A stretch of DNA of 64,000 nt from DATLLJ01 sp035537875 (GTDB lineage Bacteria > Acidobacteriota > Vicinamibacteria > Vicinamibacterales > CAVVIG01). The position numbers were made by a program, and so were the translations under genes. The stretch is from the NCBI GenBank assembly GCA_035537875.1, contig DATLLJ010000037.1, positions 148,763-212,762 on the forward strand, in the 5' to 3' direction. Positions 9,095 through 17,806 of this stretch are shown piece after piece. The notes beneath the pieces were generated by a model. It saw only the letters and a program-made list of their open reading frames with translations. It did no database searches and had not been told where the DNA came from. Positions within the stretch are counted from its first letter, which is position 1. Each line of letters begins with the position of its first letter.

Positions 9095-10004
9095 CCGGAG
9101 CGTCGGGGCTGATCTCGTCGCTCCTGATGTTTTCGTCGGTGGACACGTCGAATCGTCTGAATCGTTCGTAGGTTGCAATGGCGGTCACGCGCGTGCCGTT
9201 GTCGAACTTGTACTCTTCCTGCATTTCGAACGGCACCGCGATCTCGAACCGCTCGTCATATCGAAACAACGATGTGATCCGCGCACGGAGGCTTGGCTGG
9301 TCGAGCAGGACTTCGGTCTTCAGGATGCGGCCGGTCTCCGCCTCTACCCAGACGCGGCCGTGCGCGAACAAATCCAGATCGGAGCGCCCCCTGACGATGG
9401 ATGGTCGCGCATCCTCCTGGTACTCGATGACCCAGACGTCGGGCCCCACCTTCGGGTCGATCCTGCCGAGCGAGTATTTGAAACGCTGTTGCATGTCGGC
9501 CTGCAGGACGACCACGCCGAGCACCGGGTTGTTGACGGTGCGCTTCATGTTGCCGAGATTGTAGCGGGCGCTCTCATCCTGAATGCGATTGGCCTGCTGC
9601 AGCGAATTGAGGGACGGATTGAGGAACAGCCTCGCCAGCCGTTGTTCGCGGTCGCGAACCGGCTGCGCGTCGACTTCGAACACATCCCGGAATGGCACCC
9701 AGTCCTGCGCCGTGCTCACGGACACCAGCAGGAAGTCCGACTTCAGCCGCCGGTTCCGCGCCGTCGCACCCGGTCGTCCGATGAGCGCCGGGCTTTGCAT
9801 CGGAACGCTCGAATCCTGCAGGTATGTTTCCTCGGCGACGACGTTCGAGAACTTGTCGAGAAAATCGAGCACATACCACCCAGCGCGCCCGAGGAGGAGC
9901 TCGATGGTGATGCGGTCGGTTCCGGACTCCTGGCCGAGGAGAGTGGACCCGGCGGTGCACAGTGCGACAGCCAGCACGCAAAAGCGGCGCATTCCAACTG
10001 CCAT
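9084..10004 (-). CDS. Secreted hypothetical protein
   Basis: I do not recognise this family with a function. The 306-residue product starts with a signal peptide (RRFCVLAVALCTAGSTLLG, cleavage likely before QESG), so it is exported. The mature part is mixed helix and strand: RAGWYVLDFLDKFSNVVAEETYLQD near the start, then a region with DFLLVSVSTAQDWVPFRDVFEVDAQPV, and a strand-rich end with GRVWVEAETGRILKTEVLL and FEIAVPFEMQEEYKFDNGTRV. The end resembles outer-membrane lipoprotein-sorting or LolA-like sheets in pattern only. The start may be the second Met at 9992. It lies upstream of no obvious partner. Confidence 0.7.
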   Translation of the reverse strand: MAVGMRRFCVLAVALCTAGSTLLGQESGTDRITIELLLGRAGWYVLDFLDKFSNVVAEETYLQDSSVPMQSPALIGRPGATARNRRLKSDFLLVSVSTAQDWVPFRDVFEVDAQPVRDREQRLARLFLNPSLNSLQQANRIQDESARYNLGNMKRTVNNPVLGVVVLQADMQQRFKYSLGRIDPKVGPDVWVIEYQEDARPSIVRGRSDLDLFAHGRVWVEAETGRILKTEVLLDQPSLRARITSLFRYDERFEIAVPFEMQEEYKFDNGTRVTAIATYERFRRFDVSTDENIRSDEISPDAPVKD

Positions 10005-10080
10005 CGTAGCAGGAGTTCACCCGGGGGCCTACGGTCCCTGTTCCCTTGGAGTTGTCCGCGCCAAGCCTGGCTCGGAAGCT

Positions 10081-11040
10081 TTAAGGCCTGATTTCGCGCG
10101 TCTTGGACACCGGCGGCCCCTGCCGCCCGGCCCCGTTCACATGGGGACCCAGCACGGTGGTGATAAAGCGATGGATGGGAGTCTCCACGTCGAGCGCGCG
10201 TCCCATTCGAACCACGGCGCCACTCAACCAGGGAAGTTCGAGCCGCCTCTGATGCTCGAGATCCGCCAGCATCGACGACTCCGACTGCCGGGGCAGCTGC
10301 TGGATGAGCCGCATGAGGTCGTCGAAGTAACTGCGCGCCAGGTCGATGCCGCTGGCACGGGCGACGGCCATCGATTCGACCACTGCCGCCTGCCACATCG
10401 CGAGCAGGTCCGGATCGTCGCGGATCACGCCGACCGGACACCTCGTCACCGCGGTGATGCCGCTCATGGCGGACAGGTGCACGAACTTCGACCAGATCTC
10501 CACCACGATCTGCGTGCTCAGCGTAGAACTGACACCCGCGTCGAGGCACACTTCGAGGAGCCGCTCGAGTCGCGGCGTGCGGGCGCCGTCCAGCTCGCCA
10601 AAAATAATCCGATCGAGCGCAACGTGGCGGATCACACCTGGTTCCGAAATCGACGCCTGGACGTACGTTGTCCCAGCGGCCAGATGGCGGCGAGGGACGG
10701 CAGCCGCCATCATGTCCACGCTCTCCACGCCGTTCTGAAACGAGATGACGACGGTCTCGCTCCCGATGAGCGGAGGCAGGAGCGGAAGCGCCGACACGGT
10801 GTCGTAGAGCTTGACCGCGACGAACACGGCGTCCACGGGCCCGATGGTCGTCGAATCGTCGGTCGCCGTCAGCCGCTCCAAATGGAGATTCCCCTGCGGG
10901 CTCTCGATCCGCAGGCCATTGGCGCGCAAGGCTGCCAGATGAGCGCCGCGCGCCACGAACGCGACGTCGGCCCCCGCCGCCGCGAGCCGGCCGCCAAAAT
11001 AACCGCCCACCCCGCCGCTGCCGACGATGGCAATTCGCAT
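10081..11040 (-). CDS. panE: 2-dehydropantoate 2-reductase (ketopantoate reductase)
   Basis: Reduces ketopantoate to pantoate with NADPH in coenzyme A synthesis. The 319-residue protein begins with a textbook Rossmann motif, IAIVGSGGVGGYFGGRLAAAG, followed by FVARGAHLAALRANGL. VFVAVKLYDT holds the conserved Lys region and FQNGVES the Asn of the ApbA/PanE family. The helical C-terminal domain contains KFVHLSAMSGITAVTRCP. The family also contains enzymes acting on other 2-oxo acids, so the exact substrate is inferred. The start is 17 bases from the murI stop on the same strand. Confidence 0.85.
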   Translation of the reverse strand: MRIAIVGSGGVGGYFGGRLAAAGADVAFVARGAHLAALRANGLRIESPQGNLHLERLTATDDSTTIGPVDAVFVAVKLYDTVSALPLLPPLIGSETVVISFQNGVESVDMMAAAVPRRHLAAGTTYVQASISEPGVIRHVALDRIIFGELDGARTPRLERLLEVCLDAGVSSTLSTQIVVEIWSKFVHLSAMSGITAVTRCPVGVIRDDPDLLAMWQAAVVESMAVARASGIDLARSYFDDLMRLIQQLPRQSESSMLADLEHQRRLELPWLSGAVVRMGRALDVETPIHRFITTVLGPHVNGAGRQGPPVSKTREIRP

Positions 11041-11057
11041 GGGGGAATTCTACGGTG

Positions 11058-11855
11058 TCAGGCCGGCAGCGGCAGGAGCTTCTCTACGGGCTCGCGCCAC
11101 AGCTGAATGAGGACGGGTCGGACGGCGTCGGGTTCGCCGCTCGTGAAAAACTCGACCGGCTCGATCGCGCCTGCGCCGTCGTCAGCGACCGGACGTCGGG
11201 CAGCCAGCACTCTGGCGGTCTGCCGCGCGACGGCTGCCGCGCTGTCGAAGAGGGTGACCGACGGGCCAACGACCTGTTTGATCGCATCCTGCAGGAAGTT
11301 GTAGTGCGTGCAGCCGAGCACGATGCCGTCGGCGCCGCGATCGATGAGGGGCGCCGTATACCTTTTCAACAGCTCGATGGTGTGCGGGCCCGTCAAATCG
11401 CCCCGTTCGACCTGCTCAACGAGTCCGGGACACGGCTGCGTGATCACTTCGATGCCGTCGGCGTTGCGTTCGATGAGGTTGACGACGCGTTCGCCGGCCA
11501 GCGTTGCACCCGTGGCCAGAATGCCCACGACGCGGCTGCGTGTGGCGCGAGCGGCCGGCTTGATGGCCGGCTCCATGCCGACGATCGGCACCTGCGCGAA
11601 CTGCGTGCGGAGCATGTCGACGGCGTGCGTCGTGGCGGTGTTGCATGCCACTACGACGGCCTCCGCGCGGCGCTCTTCCACGAGGAATCGCACGATCGCC
11701 AGCGATCGTTCCCGGATGATCTCGGGGGGCTTGGTGCCGTACGGCACATACTTCGAGTCGGCGGCATACATCAGCGTGTCATAAGGCAGGATGGTTCGCA
11801 GCTCGCGCAGCACACACAGGCCGCCGAGGCCGGAATCGAACACGCCGATACTCAC
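11058..11855 (-). CDS. murI: Glutamate racemase
   Basis: Interconverts L- and D-glutamate for peptidoglycan synthesis. The conserved start IGVFDSGLGGLCVLREL sets the N-terminus at the GTG at 11855; codons further upstream in the same frame show no family similarity. Both catalytic Cys motifs are present: VVACNTATTHAVD and LGCTHYNFL. The length of 265 residues matches the family. panE lies 17 bases downstream and the divergent flavoprotein gene begins 77 bases upstream. Confidence 0.96.
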   Translation of the reverse strand: MSIGVFDSGLGGLCVLRELRTILPYDTLMYAADSKYVPYGTKPPEIIRERSLAIVRFLVEERRAEAVVVACNTATTHAVDMLRTQFAQVPIVGMEPAIKPAARATRSRVVGILATGATLAGERVVNLIERNADGIEVITQPCPGLVEQVERGDLTGPHTIELLKRYTAPLIDRGADGIVLGCTHYNFLQDAIKQVVGPSVTLFDSAAAVARQTARVLAARRPVADDGAGAIEPVEFFTSGEPDAVRPVLIQLWREPVEKLLPLPA

Positions 11856-11932
11856 GCGGCGATTGTAGTACGGGTCCCGGTCGGCTCTCGCCGGCCCAGC
11901 CCCTCGGTGGGATCGAAGTAGAATGCCGTGGC

Positions 11933-13159
11933 ATGACGAAGTACGGTCGATCGCCGTGGATCGAACTTGCGCCGAAGTCACGCGTGCCCTCGTACCCGCA
12001 GCAACGCGGGCCGCTCGAAACCTCCGTCGTCGTCGTCGGCGGCGGGCTCACGGGGTGCGCGACTGCCTATGCCTTCGCCGCCGCCGGCGTGAATGCCGTG
12101 CTGGTCGAGGCCTCGCGCATCGGCCGCGGAGGAACGGGGCTGGCGACGGGATGGATCGCCGGTGATCCGGGTGTGTCCTTTGTCGAGGTCGACAGATCGC
12201 TCGGGCGTGCGGCGGCGCGACATGCGTTTCGCGCGTGGCGGCGGGCGGCGCTCGACTTGACCGCGCTCGTGCGGCGCCTCGGGATCCCCTGCGATCTGCG
12301 CGCTGGGAGCACGGCGACCGTGGCGCTGACCCCCGATCAGGCGACGCGCCTTCGTCGAGAGCAGAAGATTCGCCGAGACGCGGGCCTGGAGGCGCCGCTG
12401 CTGAACGCGCGGGCGGTCAGGGCCGAGCTCGCCCTCGATGGCGTCGCGGCCATTCGAGAACACGCCAGCGGTGTGGTGGATCCCTATCGTGCGTGTCTCG
12501 GACTGGCTGCCGCGGCGGCGGCGCGAGGCGTGCGCATCTTCGAGAAGTCGGAGGTCCGCAAGATCAGTTTCACGCGACGGATCGTCGATGTCATCACCGC
12601 TGGCGGTTCGATTCGCGCGAACCGAGTGGTCGTCGCGACGGGTTTTCCGACCGCTCTGTTCAAGTCGCTGCGGAGACATTTCTGGTTCCGCACCGCTTAC
12701 TTGGCGATGAGCGACAGAGTGCCGGCGGTCATCCGCAAGCAGCTCGGGCGCCGCGACGCCATCGTCCGCGACCTCGCGAGCCCGCCGCACGTGGTTCGAT
12801 GGGTGGGCGATGACCGGTTGCTGGTCGGGGGAGCAGACCTTGAAACGCCGCCCGATCGTCAACGGGAACGAATCATCCCGCAGCGGACGGGACAGTTGAT
12901 GTACGAGCTCTCGACGCTCTATCCAGACATCTCAGGTATTCTTCCGCAATACGGGTGGGACGCCCCGTACGCGCGGACGTCGGACGGCCTGCCGTACATC
13001 GGACCCCATCGGAATTTTCCACATCATCTGTTCGCCTTCGGCGACTCGAGCCACAGCGTCACGGGCGCGTTTTTGGCGAGCCGGGCGCTGCTGCGCCACC
13101 ACCTGGACGAGCTCGAGCCTGTCGACCGCTTCTTCAGTTTCACGCGTCATGGCGATTGA
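11933..13159 (+). CDS. FAD-dependent oxidoreductase, DAO family
   Basis: A 408-residue flavoprotein of the D-amino-acid-oxidase fold. The dinucleotide motif is VVVVGGGLTGCATAYAFAAAG followed by the acidic VLVEA. The C-terminal FAD segment PYARTSDGLPYIGPH and FAFGDSSHSVTGAFLASR are typical of DadA- or glycine-oxidase-like enzymes. The substrate cannot be assigned. Its 3' end overlaps bshB1 by 11 bases, so it is translationally tied to bacillithiol synthesis, which suggests a role in thiol or amino-acid metabolism. This link is inference; it is not the known bacillithiol disulfide reductase YpdA, which has a different fold. Confidence 0.8.
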   Translation: MTKYGRSPWIELAPKSRVPSYPQQRGPLETSVVVVGGGLTGCATAYAFAAAGVNAVLVEASRIGRGGTGLATGWIAGDPGVSFVEVDRSLGRAAARHAFRAWRRAALDLTALVRRLGIPCDLRAGSTATVALTPDQATRLRREQKIRRDAGLEAPLLNARAVRAELALDGVAAIREHASGVVDPYRACLGLAAAAAARGVRIFEKSEVRKISFTRRIVDVITAGGSIRANRVVVATGFPTALFKSLRRHFWFRTAYLAMSDRVPAVIRKQLGRRDAIVRDLASPPHVVRWVGDDRLLVGGADLETPPDRQRERIIPQRTGQLMYELSTLYPDISGILPQYGWDAPYARTSDGLPYIGPHRNFPHHLFAFGDSSHSVTGAFLASRALLRHHLDELEPVDRFFSFTRHGD

Positions 13160-13853
13160 TCTCCTCGTCTTCGGTCCCCACCCCGACGACATCGAAATCG
13201 GCGCGGGCGGTATCGTCGCGCTGCACGTGTCACTCGGGTTCGACGTGGGCTTGTGCGACCTCACGGTTGGCGAGATGGGGAGCAACGGCACGGTGGAGGA
13301 GCGGTTGAAGGAGTCGGAAGCCGCGCGCGAGGCTCTGGGCGCCTCGTGGCGGGAGAACCTCCATCTGCCCGATCGGCACATCGGGAAAGATCCGGCGCAT
13401 CTGGATGCAGTGGTCGCATTCATCCGGCGGCACCAGCCGCGCGTGGTGGCTGCGCCGTACTGGGCCGATCGACATCCCGATCATGCGGCGGCCAGCGCAC
13501 TGGTCACGGAGGCGGTGTTCAACAGCGGCCTGAGAAGATATCGGGCCGAGGCCGGGGAAGCGTGGAAGGTCGAGTGGGTCTGCTACTACTTCATCAACGA
13601 CAGCGCTTCGCCTTCGTTTGTCGTTGACGTCACGCCGCACTATGCTCGAAAGCGCCGGGCGCTCGACTGCCACATCAGCCAGTTTCAGGCGGGACCCCAG
13701 GCCGTCGGGACGCGTCTTAATACACCGGTGTTCCGGCAGCTCATCGAGAGTCGCGACGCCCAGTTCGGCGCCCTGGCAGGGGTGGCGTGGGCAGAGGGTT
13801 TCGTCGTCCGGGAGCCGGTCGTGCGGCGAACCCTGTTCAGAGAAGCGACGTGA
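13149..13853 (+). CDS. bshB1: Bacillithiol biosynthesis deacetylase BshB1
   Basis: Zinc-dependent PIG-L-fold deacetylase that removes the acetyl group of GlcNAc-malate, step two of bacillithiol synthesis. At 234 residues it has the BshB1 length. The metal motif HPDDIEIGAGG is near the N-terminus, the third ligand sits in WADRHPDHAAAS, and LPDRHIG with GEMGSNGT matches the BshB1 subgroup more than other PIG-L enzymes. It overlaps the upstream flavoprotein gene by 11 bases and ends one base before the bshA start. The next enzyme, BshC, is not in the window. Confidence 0.92.
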   Translation: MAIDLLVFGPHPDDIEIGAGGIVALHVSLGFDVGLCDLTVGEMGSNGTVEERLKESEAAREALGASWRENLHLPDRHIGKDPAHLDAVVAFIRRHQPRVVAAPYWADRHPDHAAASALVTEAVFNSGLRRYRAEAGEAWKVEWVCYYFINDSASPSFVVDVTPHYARKRRALDCHISQFQAGPQAVGTRLNTPVFRQLIESRDAQFGALAGVAWAEGFVVREPVVRRTLFREAT

Positions 13854-13854
13854 C

Positions 13855-15030
13855 ATGAGGATTGGGATCGTCTGCTATGCCTCGGTCGGTGGAAGCGGCA
13901 TCATCGCGACCGAGCTCGGGAAGACGCTCGCGGCGCGCGGCCACGACGTTCACATCCTGAGCAGCGACACGCCCTTTCGGCTGTCGGGCTATCAGCCGGG
14001 GCTGACATTTCATCGCGTCGAAACGCCCGCGTACCCGCTTTTTCGCGAGCCGCAATACCTGTTGTCGCTCGCGAACAAGATTGTACAGGTCGCGCGTCAC
14101 GAGCAGCTCGACATCGTGCATGCCCACTATGCGGTCCCGCACGCCACCGCGGCGTACCTCGCGCGTCAGATTCTGCGAGCGGGGCACGGGCCGGTCCCGG
14201 CGACGATTACGACGCTGCACGGCACCGACATCACGCTGCTCGGCAGCGACCGATCGTATTCGGAGACCGTCGCCTTCTGTATCGACGAGTCCGACGGGGT
14301 GACGGCGGTCTCGGAAAGTCTCAGGGCTGACACGTGCCGGGAGCTCGCGGTCCGCACCGATATCAAGGTCATTCCGAATTTTCTCAACTGCGCGGCGCAT
14401 CACCGCGTCGACGCGTCAGGCGTTCGCAAGCGGCTGATCGGGGACGATGAGGCCAAAGTGGCGATTCACGTGTCCAATTTCAGGCCGGTGAAGCGCGTCA
14501 TGGCCGTCGTCGACGTCTTCGATCGCATCAGACGTGAAGTGCCCGCGCACCTGCTGATGGTGGGCGACGGCCCCGAGTTGGATGCGGCGTCCCGGCTGGC
14601 GCAGGAGCGAGGGTTGGAGGGTCAGGTGCATTTCCTGGGGGAACAGGACCAGGTGCTGCCGCTGCTCTCGATCGCCGATCTGTTCCTGCTCCCGTCGGCG
14701 CAGGAGAGTTTCGGGCTCGCGGCCCTCGAGGCGATGGCATGCGAGGTGCCGGTCGTCGCGTCCAATGTCGGGGGACTCCCGGAGGTCATCGACCACGGCA
14801 GGACCGGCTTTCTGCACCCGATGGACGACTTGGACGGAATGGCCCGGTCCGCCGTAAGGTTGCTGACCGACAGCCACCTTCATGATCAGATGGCGGCCGC
14901 AGGCCTCGCGAAAGTCCGCAGACACTTCTGCGAAGAGAAGATCGTCCCGCTTTACGAAGGGTTCTACGAGGAAGTCTGGGCACGGGTGGGATCTGGAAAG
15001 GCGCGCCCCAGCCGCCCCTCCAGACTGTAA
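13855..15030 (+). CDS. bshA: N-acetyl-alpha-D-glucosaminyl L-malate synthase BshA
   Basis: GT4-family enzyme that joins UDP-GlcNAc to L-malate, the first step of bacillithiol synthesis. The start ATG at 13855 gives MRIGIVCYASVGGSGIIATEL, the characteristic BshA N-terminus with its Gly-rich nucleotide loop. VHAHYAVPHA and TTLHGTDITLLG are BshA-specific, and QESFGLAALEAMACEVPVV carries the E-x7-E motif of GT-B retaining transferases. Length is 391 residues. It follows bshB1 with a one-base gap, and a secreted PIG-L gene begins 10 bases downstream. Confidence 0.95.
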   Translation: MRIGIVCYASVGGSGIIATELGKTLAARGHDVHILSSDTPFRLSGYQPGLTFHRVETPAYPLFREPQYLLSLANKIVQVARHEQLDIVHAHYAVPHATAAYLARQILRAGHGPVPATITTLHGTDITLLGSDRSYSETVAFCIDESDGVTAVSESLRADTCRELAVRTDIKVIPNFLNCAAHHRVDASGVRKRLIGDDEAKVAIHVSNFRPVKRVMAVVDVFDRIRREVPAHLLMVGDGPELDAASRLAQERGLEGQVHFLGEQDQVLPLLSIADLFLLPSAQESFGLAALEAMACEVPVVASNVGGLPEVIDHGRTGFLHPMDDLDGMARSAVRLLTDSHLHDQMAAAGLAKVRRHFCEEKIVPLYEGFYEEVWARVGSGKARPSRPSRL

Positions 15031-15040
15031 GATTGCCGCT

Positions 15041-17806
15041 ATGAAGCGCTCTTTCGCCCTGACGGCCGTGCTGGTGGCGCTTGCTCCCTTCGCTCTGGCG
15101 CAGCTGCGTGTGGCCCCGGTCGACTACGACCAGGGGCATGTCGCGCTCGGTCTCGTCCTCCGCCATCTCTCGAACACCGGCATCTACATGATGGCGACGG
15201 CCCATCCCGACGATGAGAACAACGGGCTGCTCGTCCTTCTCAATCGCGGCCTCGGCTATCGCACGGCGCTGGCGACCGCGACGCGCGGCAATGGCGGGCA
15301 GAACGAAATCGGCCCCGAACTGTTCGAAGCGTTGGGAGTGTTACGAACCGAGGAATTGGCGGCGCTGCACAGGTTCGACGGCGCGGAGCAGTACTTCACA
15401 CGCGCGGTCGATTTTGGATACACGATCGATCTGGCAGAAACGAACCGACTGTGGGGACGCGACGAGATCATCGGCGACTACGTCCGCCTGATCCGGACGA
15501 TCCGCCCCGATGTCATCAGCGCCCAGAATCCAAACGCGGTCGGTCCGGGCCAGCACGCCCATCACGCGTTGGCTGCGATGCTGTCGCACGAGGCGTACAA
15601 GGTTGCCGGCGATCCGACGAGGTATCCCGAGCAGATCAGTGAAGGGCTGCGGCCCTGGCAGCCCAGAAAGTTCTACTTCACCGTCGGCGGGCCAGGCGGC
15701 GGCGCGTCAAACGTGCCCGCGCGCGTGTGTCGGATCGATCTGGCTGTCTACGACTCGCTGCTCGGACGAACCTTCTCCGAGATAGGAACCGAGGCGCGGA
15801 GCATGCACAAATGCCAGGGCCAGGCGCAGCTGCTCGCGCTTCCAGGCCCCTCGGCTGGAACCTTCACGCTCGCCGGCACGTCGATTCCCGGCCAGATGGA
15901 CCTCGAGGAGAAGACGCTCTTCGACGGCGTCGACACGAGCATCGTCGGCCTGGCGAAGTTCGCGGGCTCCGCTCCATCAGCCGCTCTCGTCGAAGCCCTC
16001 AAGGGCATCGATACCAGCGTACAGACCGCGCAGATCAAATTCGACACGGAGGGCGACGCGATGACGCTGCCGCCGCTCCTATCGGGGCTGAGAGCCGTCC
16101 GCGCCTTGCGCAGCAGCTTGCCCGCGATGGCCATGGAGAGCGTCGCGCGCTATGAGATCGACGTGCGTCTGGACCAGAAAGAGCGCGAGTTCCAGCAGGC
16201 CGTGATCGCGGCCAACGGTCTGCGCGTTGAAGCGCTCGCCGACGACGGCGTGGTGGTTCCGGGGCAAGGTGTACGGATCACGACGATCATCGCCAATCAC
16301 GGCGTGATGGACGTAACCGTCAAGGACGTCAAGATCGACGGGTTCGCCGGTGACGAGGCGTGTCGGCTCACCGCGGCCGTCGCCGGAGGTGGGCCCGGGG
16401 GTCAAGGTGCCGGAGCGGCTCAGGCCGGTCCGCCTATCTCGACGCTGAAGCGTGGTGACGTCGCTCGATGCACGCCTGCCCGCACCATCCCCGCAGATGC
16501 GAGGGTGACCGAGCCTTACTGGCATCGAGACGGCGAGGCCGGCCGCTACACGTTCGACACCGGTGCGCCGTTCGGCCTGCCGTTCCGACCGACGCCGTTT
16601 CGAATGCAGGTCAGTCTGGCGTTGCCGACCGGGGACGAAATCATCGAGAGCCTGCCCGTGCAGTACCGGTATGAAGGCGATATCTTCAGCGGCGAGAAGC
16701 GCATGGATCTGATGGTCACGCCGGCGTTCTCGGTCAAGGTGACGCCTGACATCGCCATCATTCCCTCGGAATCGGTTCGCCCTGCGGCCGCTGGACGGCC
16801 CATTGCGACGCGCGAGCTCCGCGTCACCGTCGTGAACGACAACCCGGGAAAAGCCGCAGGTGCGGTACGGCTCGAGTTGCCGATGGGCTGGTCGGCGTCG
16901 CCGGCAGAGCAGGCGGTGACGTTCACGAGAGCCGACGAATCGCGGACCGTCCGGTTCCAGATCACGCCTGCAGCAACCGCGGCGGCCGGCGAATTCCGCG
17001 TGCGCGCGCTCGCGCAGTCGGGAGCACAGACCTTCGACCGTGGTTTCGACATCATCGAGTACTCGCACATCCGCCGTCAGCATATCTACGCGACCGCCAG
17101 CGCGCGGTTGAAAGTGCTCGATGTCCGCACCGCGCCGGATCTGACGGTCGGCTACGTCATGGGATCCGGCGACGACGTCGCGCCTTTCATCGAGCAGCTG
17201 GGAGCGCGCGTCGAGATGCTCGGCGCCGACGCGCTTGCCTGGGGGGACCTGTCGCGGTTTGACACGATCGTGCTCGGCGTGCGCGCGTACGAGCGGCGCG
17301 ACGACTTGCGCGCCAACAACAGCCGGCTGCTCGAATACGTGGAGAATGGCGGGACGGTCATCGTGCAGTACAACCGCGCCATGATCAATGACGCCTACGG
17401 GCCGTATCCGGCACAGATCACCAATAATCGCATCACCGACGAGAACGCCCCGGTGCGGATTCTCGAGCCGGCTCACCCGGTGTTCACGACACCGAACCGG
17501 TTGACCGAGGCTGCGTGGAGCGGGTGGGTGCAAGAGCGCGGCCTGAGTTTCCTCGGGGACAAGGACGCCCGCTATCGCGATCTCGTGGAACTGACCGATC
17601 CGTTTCCGAATAATCCGGGGCCGAAACGGGGGGCGCTCGTCGAAGCCGAGCACGGAAAAGGTCGGTGGCTGTACGTCGCGCTCGGTTTGTGGCGGGAACT
17701 CCCCGCCGGCGTCGACGGCGCCTATCCCATCCTGGCAAACCTCATCAGCCTGGGGAAAGCGCCCGTGTCGCCACGGAGCCCCGCGCCGGCGACCTCCGTG
17801 CGTTGA
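15041..17806 (+). CDS. Secreted PIG-L-family deacetylase with C-terminal ThuA/amidotransferase-like domain
   Basis: A 921-residue exported protein. A signal peptide (RSFALTAVLVALAPFALA) precedes a PIG-L domain with AHPDDEN at residues 55-60 and the distal QHAHHALAA ligand region, so a zinc-dependent N-deacetylase acting on a glycan is likely. The middle part is beta-rich, probably two Ig-like domains (for example ARYEIDVRLDQ and LRVTVVNDNPGKAAG). Residues about 690-910 resemble a ThuA or glutamine-amidotransferase-like domain: ADALAWGDLSRFDTIVLGVR, then LLEYVENGGTVIVQYN. It starts 10 bases after bshA, but as an exported protein it is unlikely to serve bacillithiol synthesis. Its stop overlaps the next start (TGATG). 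Confidence 0.82.
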   Translation: MKRSFALTAVLVALAPFALAQLRVAPVDYDQGHVALGLVLRHLSNTGIYMMATAHPDDENNGLLVLLNRGLGYRTALATATRGNGGQNEIGPELFEALGVLRTEELAALHRFDGAEQYFTRAVDFGYTIDLAETNRLWGRDEIIGDYVRLIRTIRPDVISAQNPNAVGPGQHAHHALAAMLSHEAYKVAGDPTRYPEQISEGLRPWQPRKFYFTVGGPGGGASNVPARVCRIDLAVYDSLLGRTFSEIGTEARSMHKCQGQAQLLALPGPSAGTFTLAGTSIPGQMDLEEKTLFDGVDTSIVGLAKFAGSAPSAALVEALKGIDTSVQTAQIKFDTEGDAMTLPPLLSGLRAVRALRSSLPAMAMESVARYEIDVRLDQKEREFQQAVIAANGLRVEALADDGVVVPGQGVRITTIIANHGVMDVTVKDVKIDGFAGDEACRLTAAVAGGGPGGQGAGAAQAGPPISTLKRGDVARCTPARTIPADARVTEPYWHRDGEAGRYTFDTGAPFGLPFRPTPFRMQVSLALPTGDEIIESLPVQYRYEGDIFSGEKRMDLMVTPAFSVKVTPDIAIIPSESVRPAAAGRPIATRELRVTVVNDNPGKAAGAVRLELPMGWSASPAEQAVTFTRADESRTVRFQITPAATAAAGEFRVRALAQSGAQTFDRGFDIIEYSHIRRQHIYATASARLKVLDVRTAPDLTVGYVMGSGDDVAPFIEQLGARVEMLGADALAWGDLSRFDTIVLGVRAYERRDDLRANNSRLLEYVENGGTVIVQYNRAMINDAYGPYPAQITNNRITDENAPVRILEPAHPVFTTPNRLTEAAWSGWVQERGLSFLGDKDARYRDLVELTDPFPNNPGPKRGALVEAEHGKGRWLYVALGLWRELPAGVDGAYPILANLISLGKAPVSPRSPAPATSVR

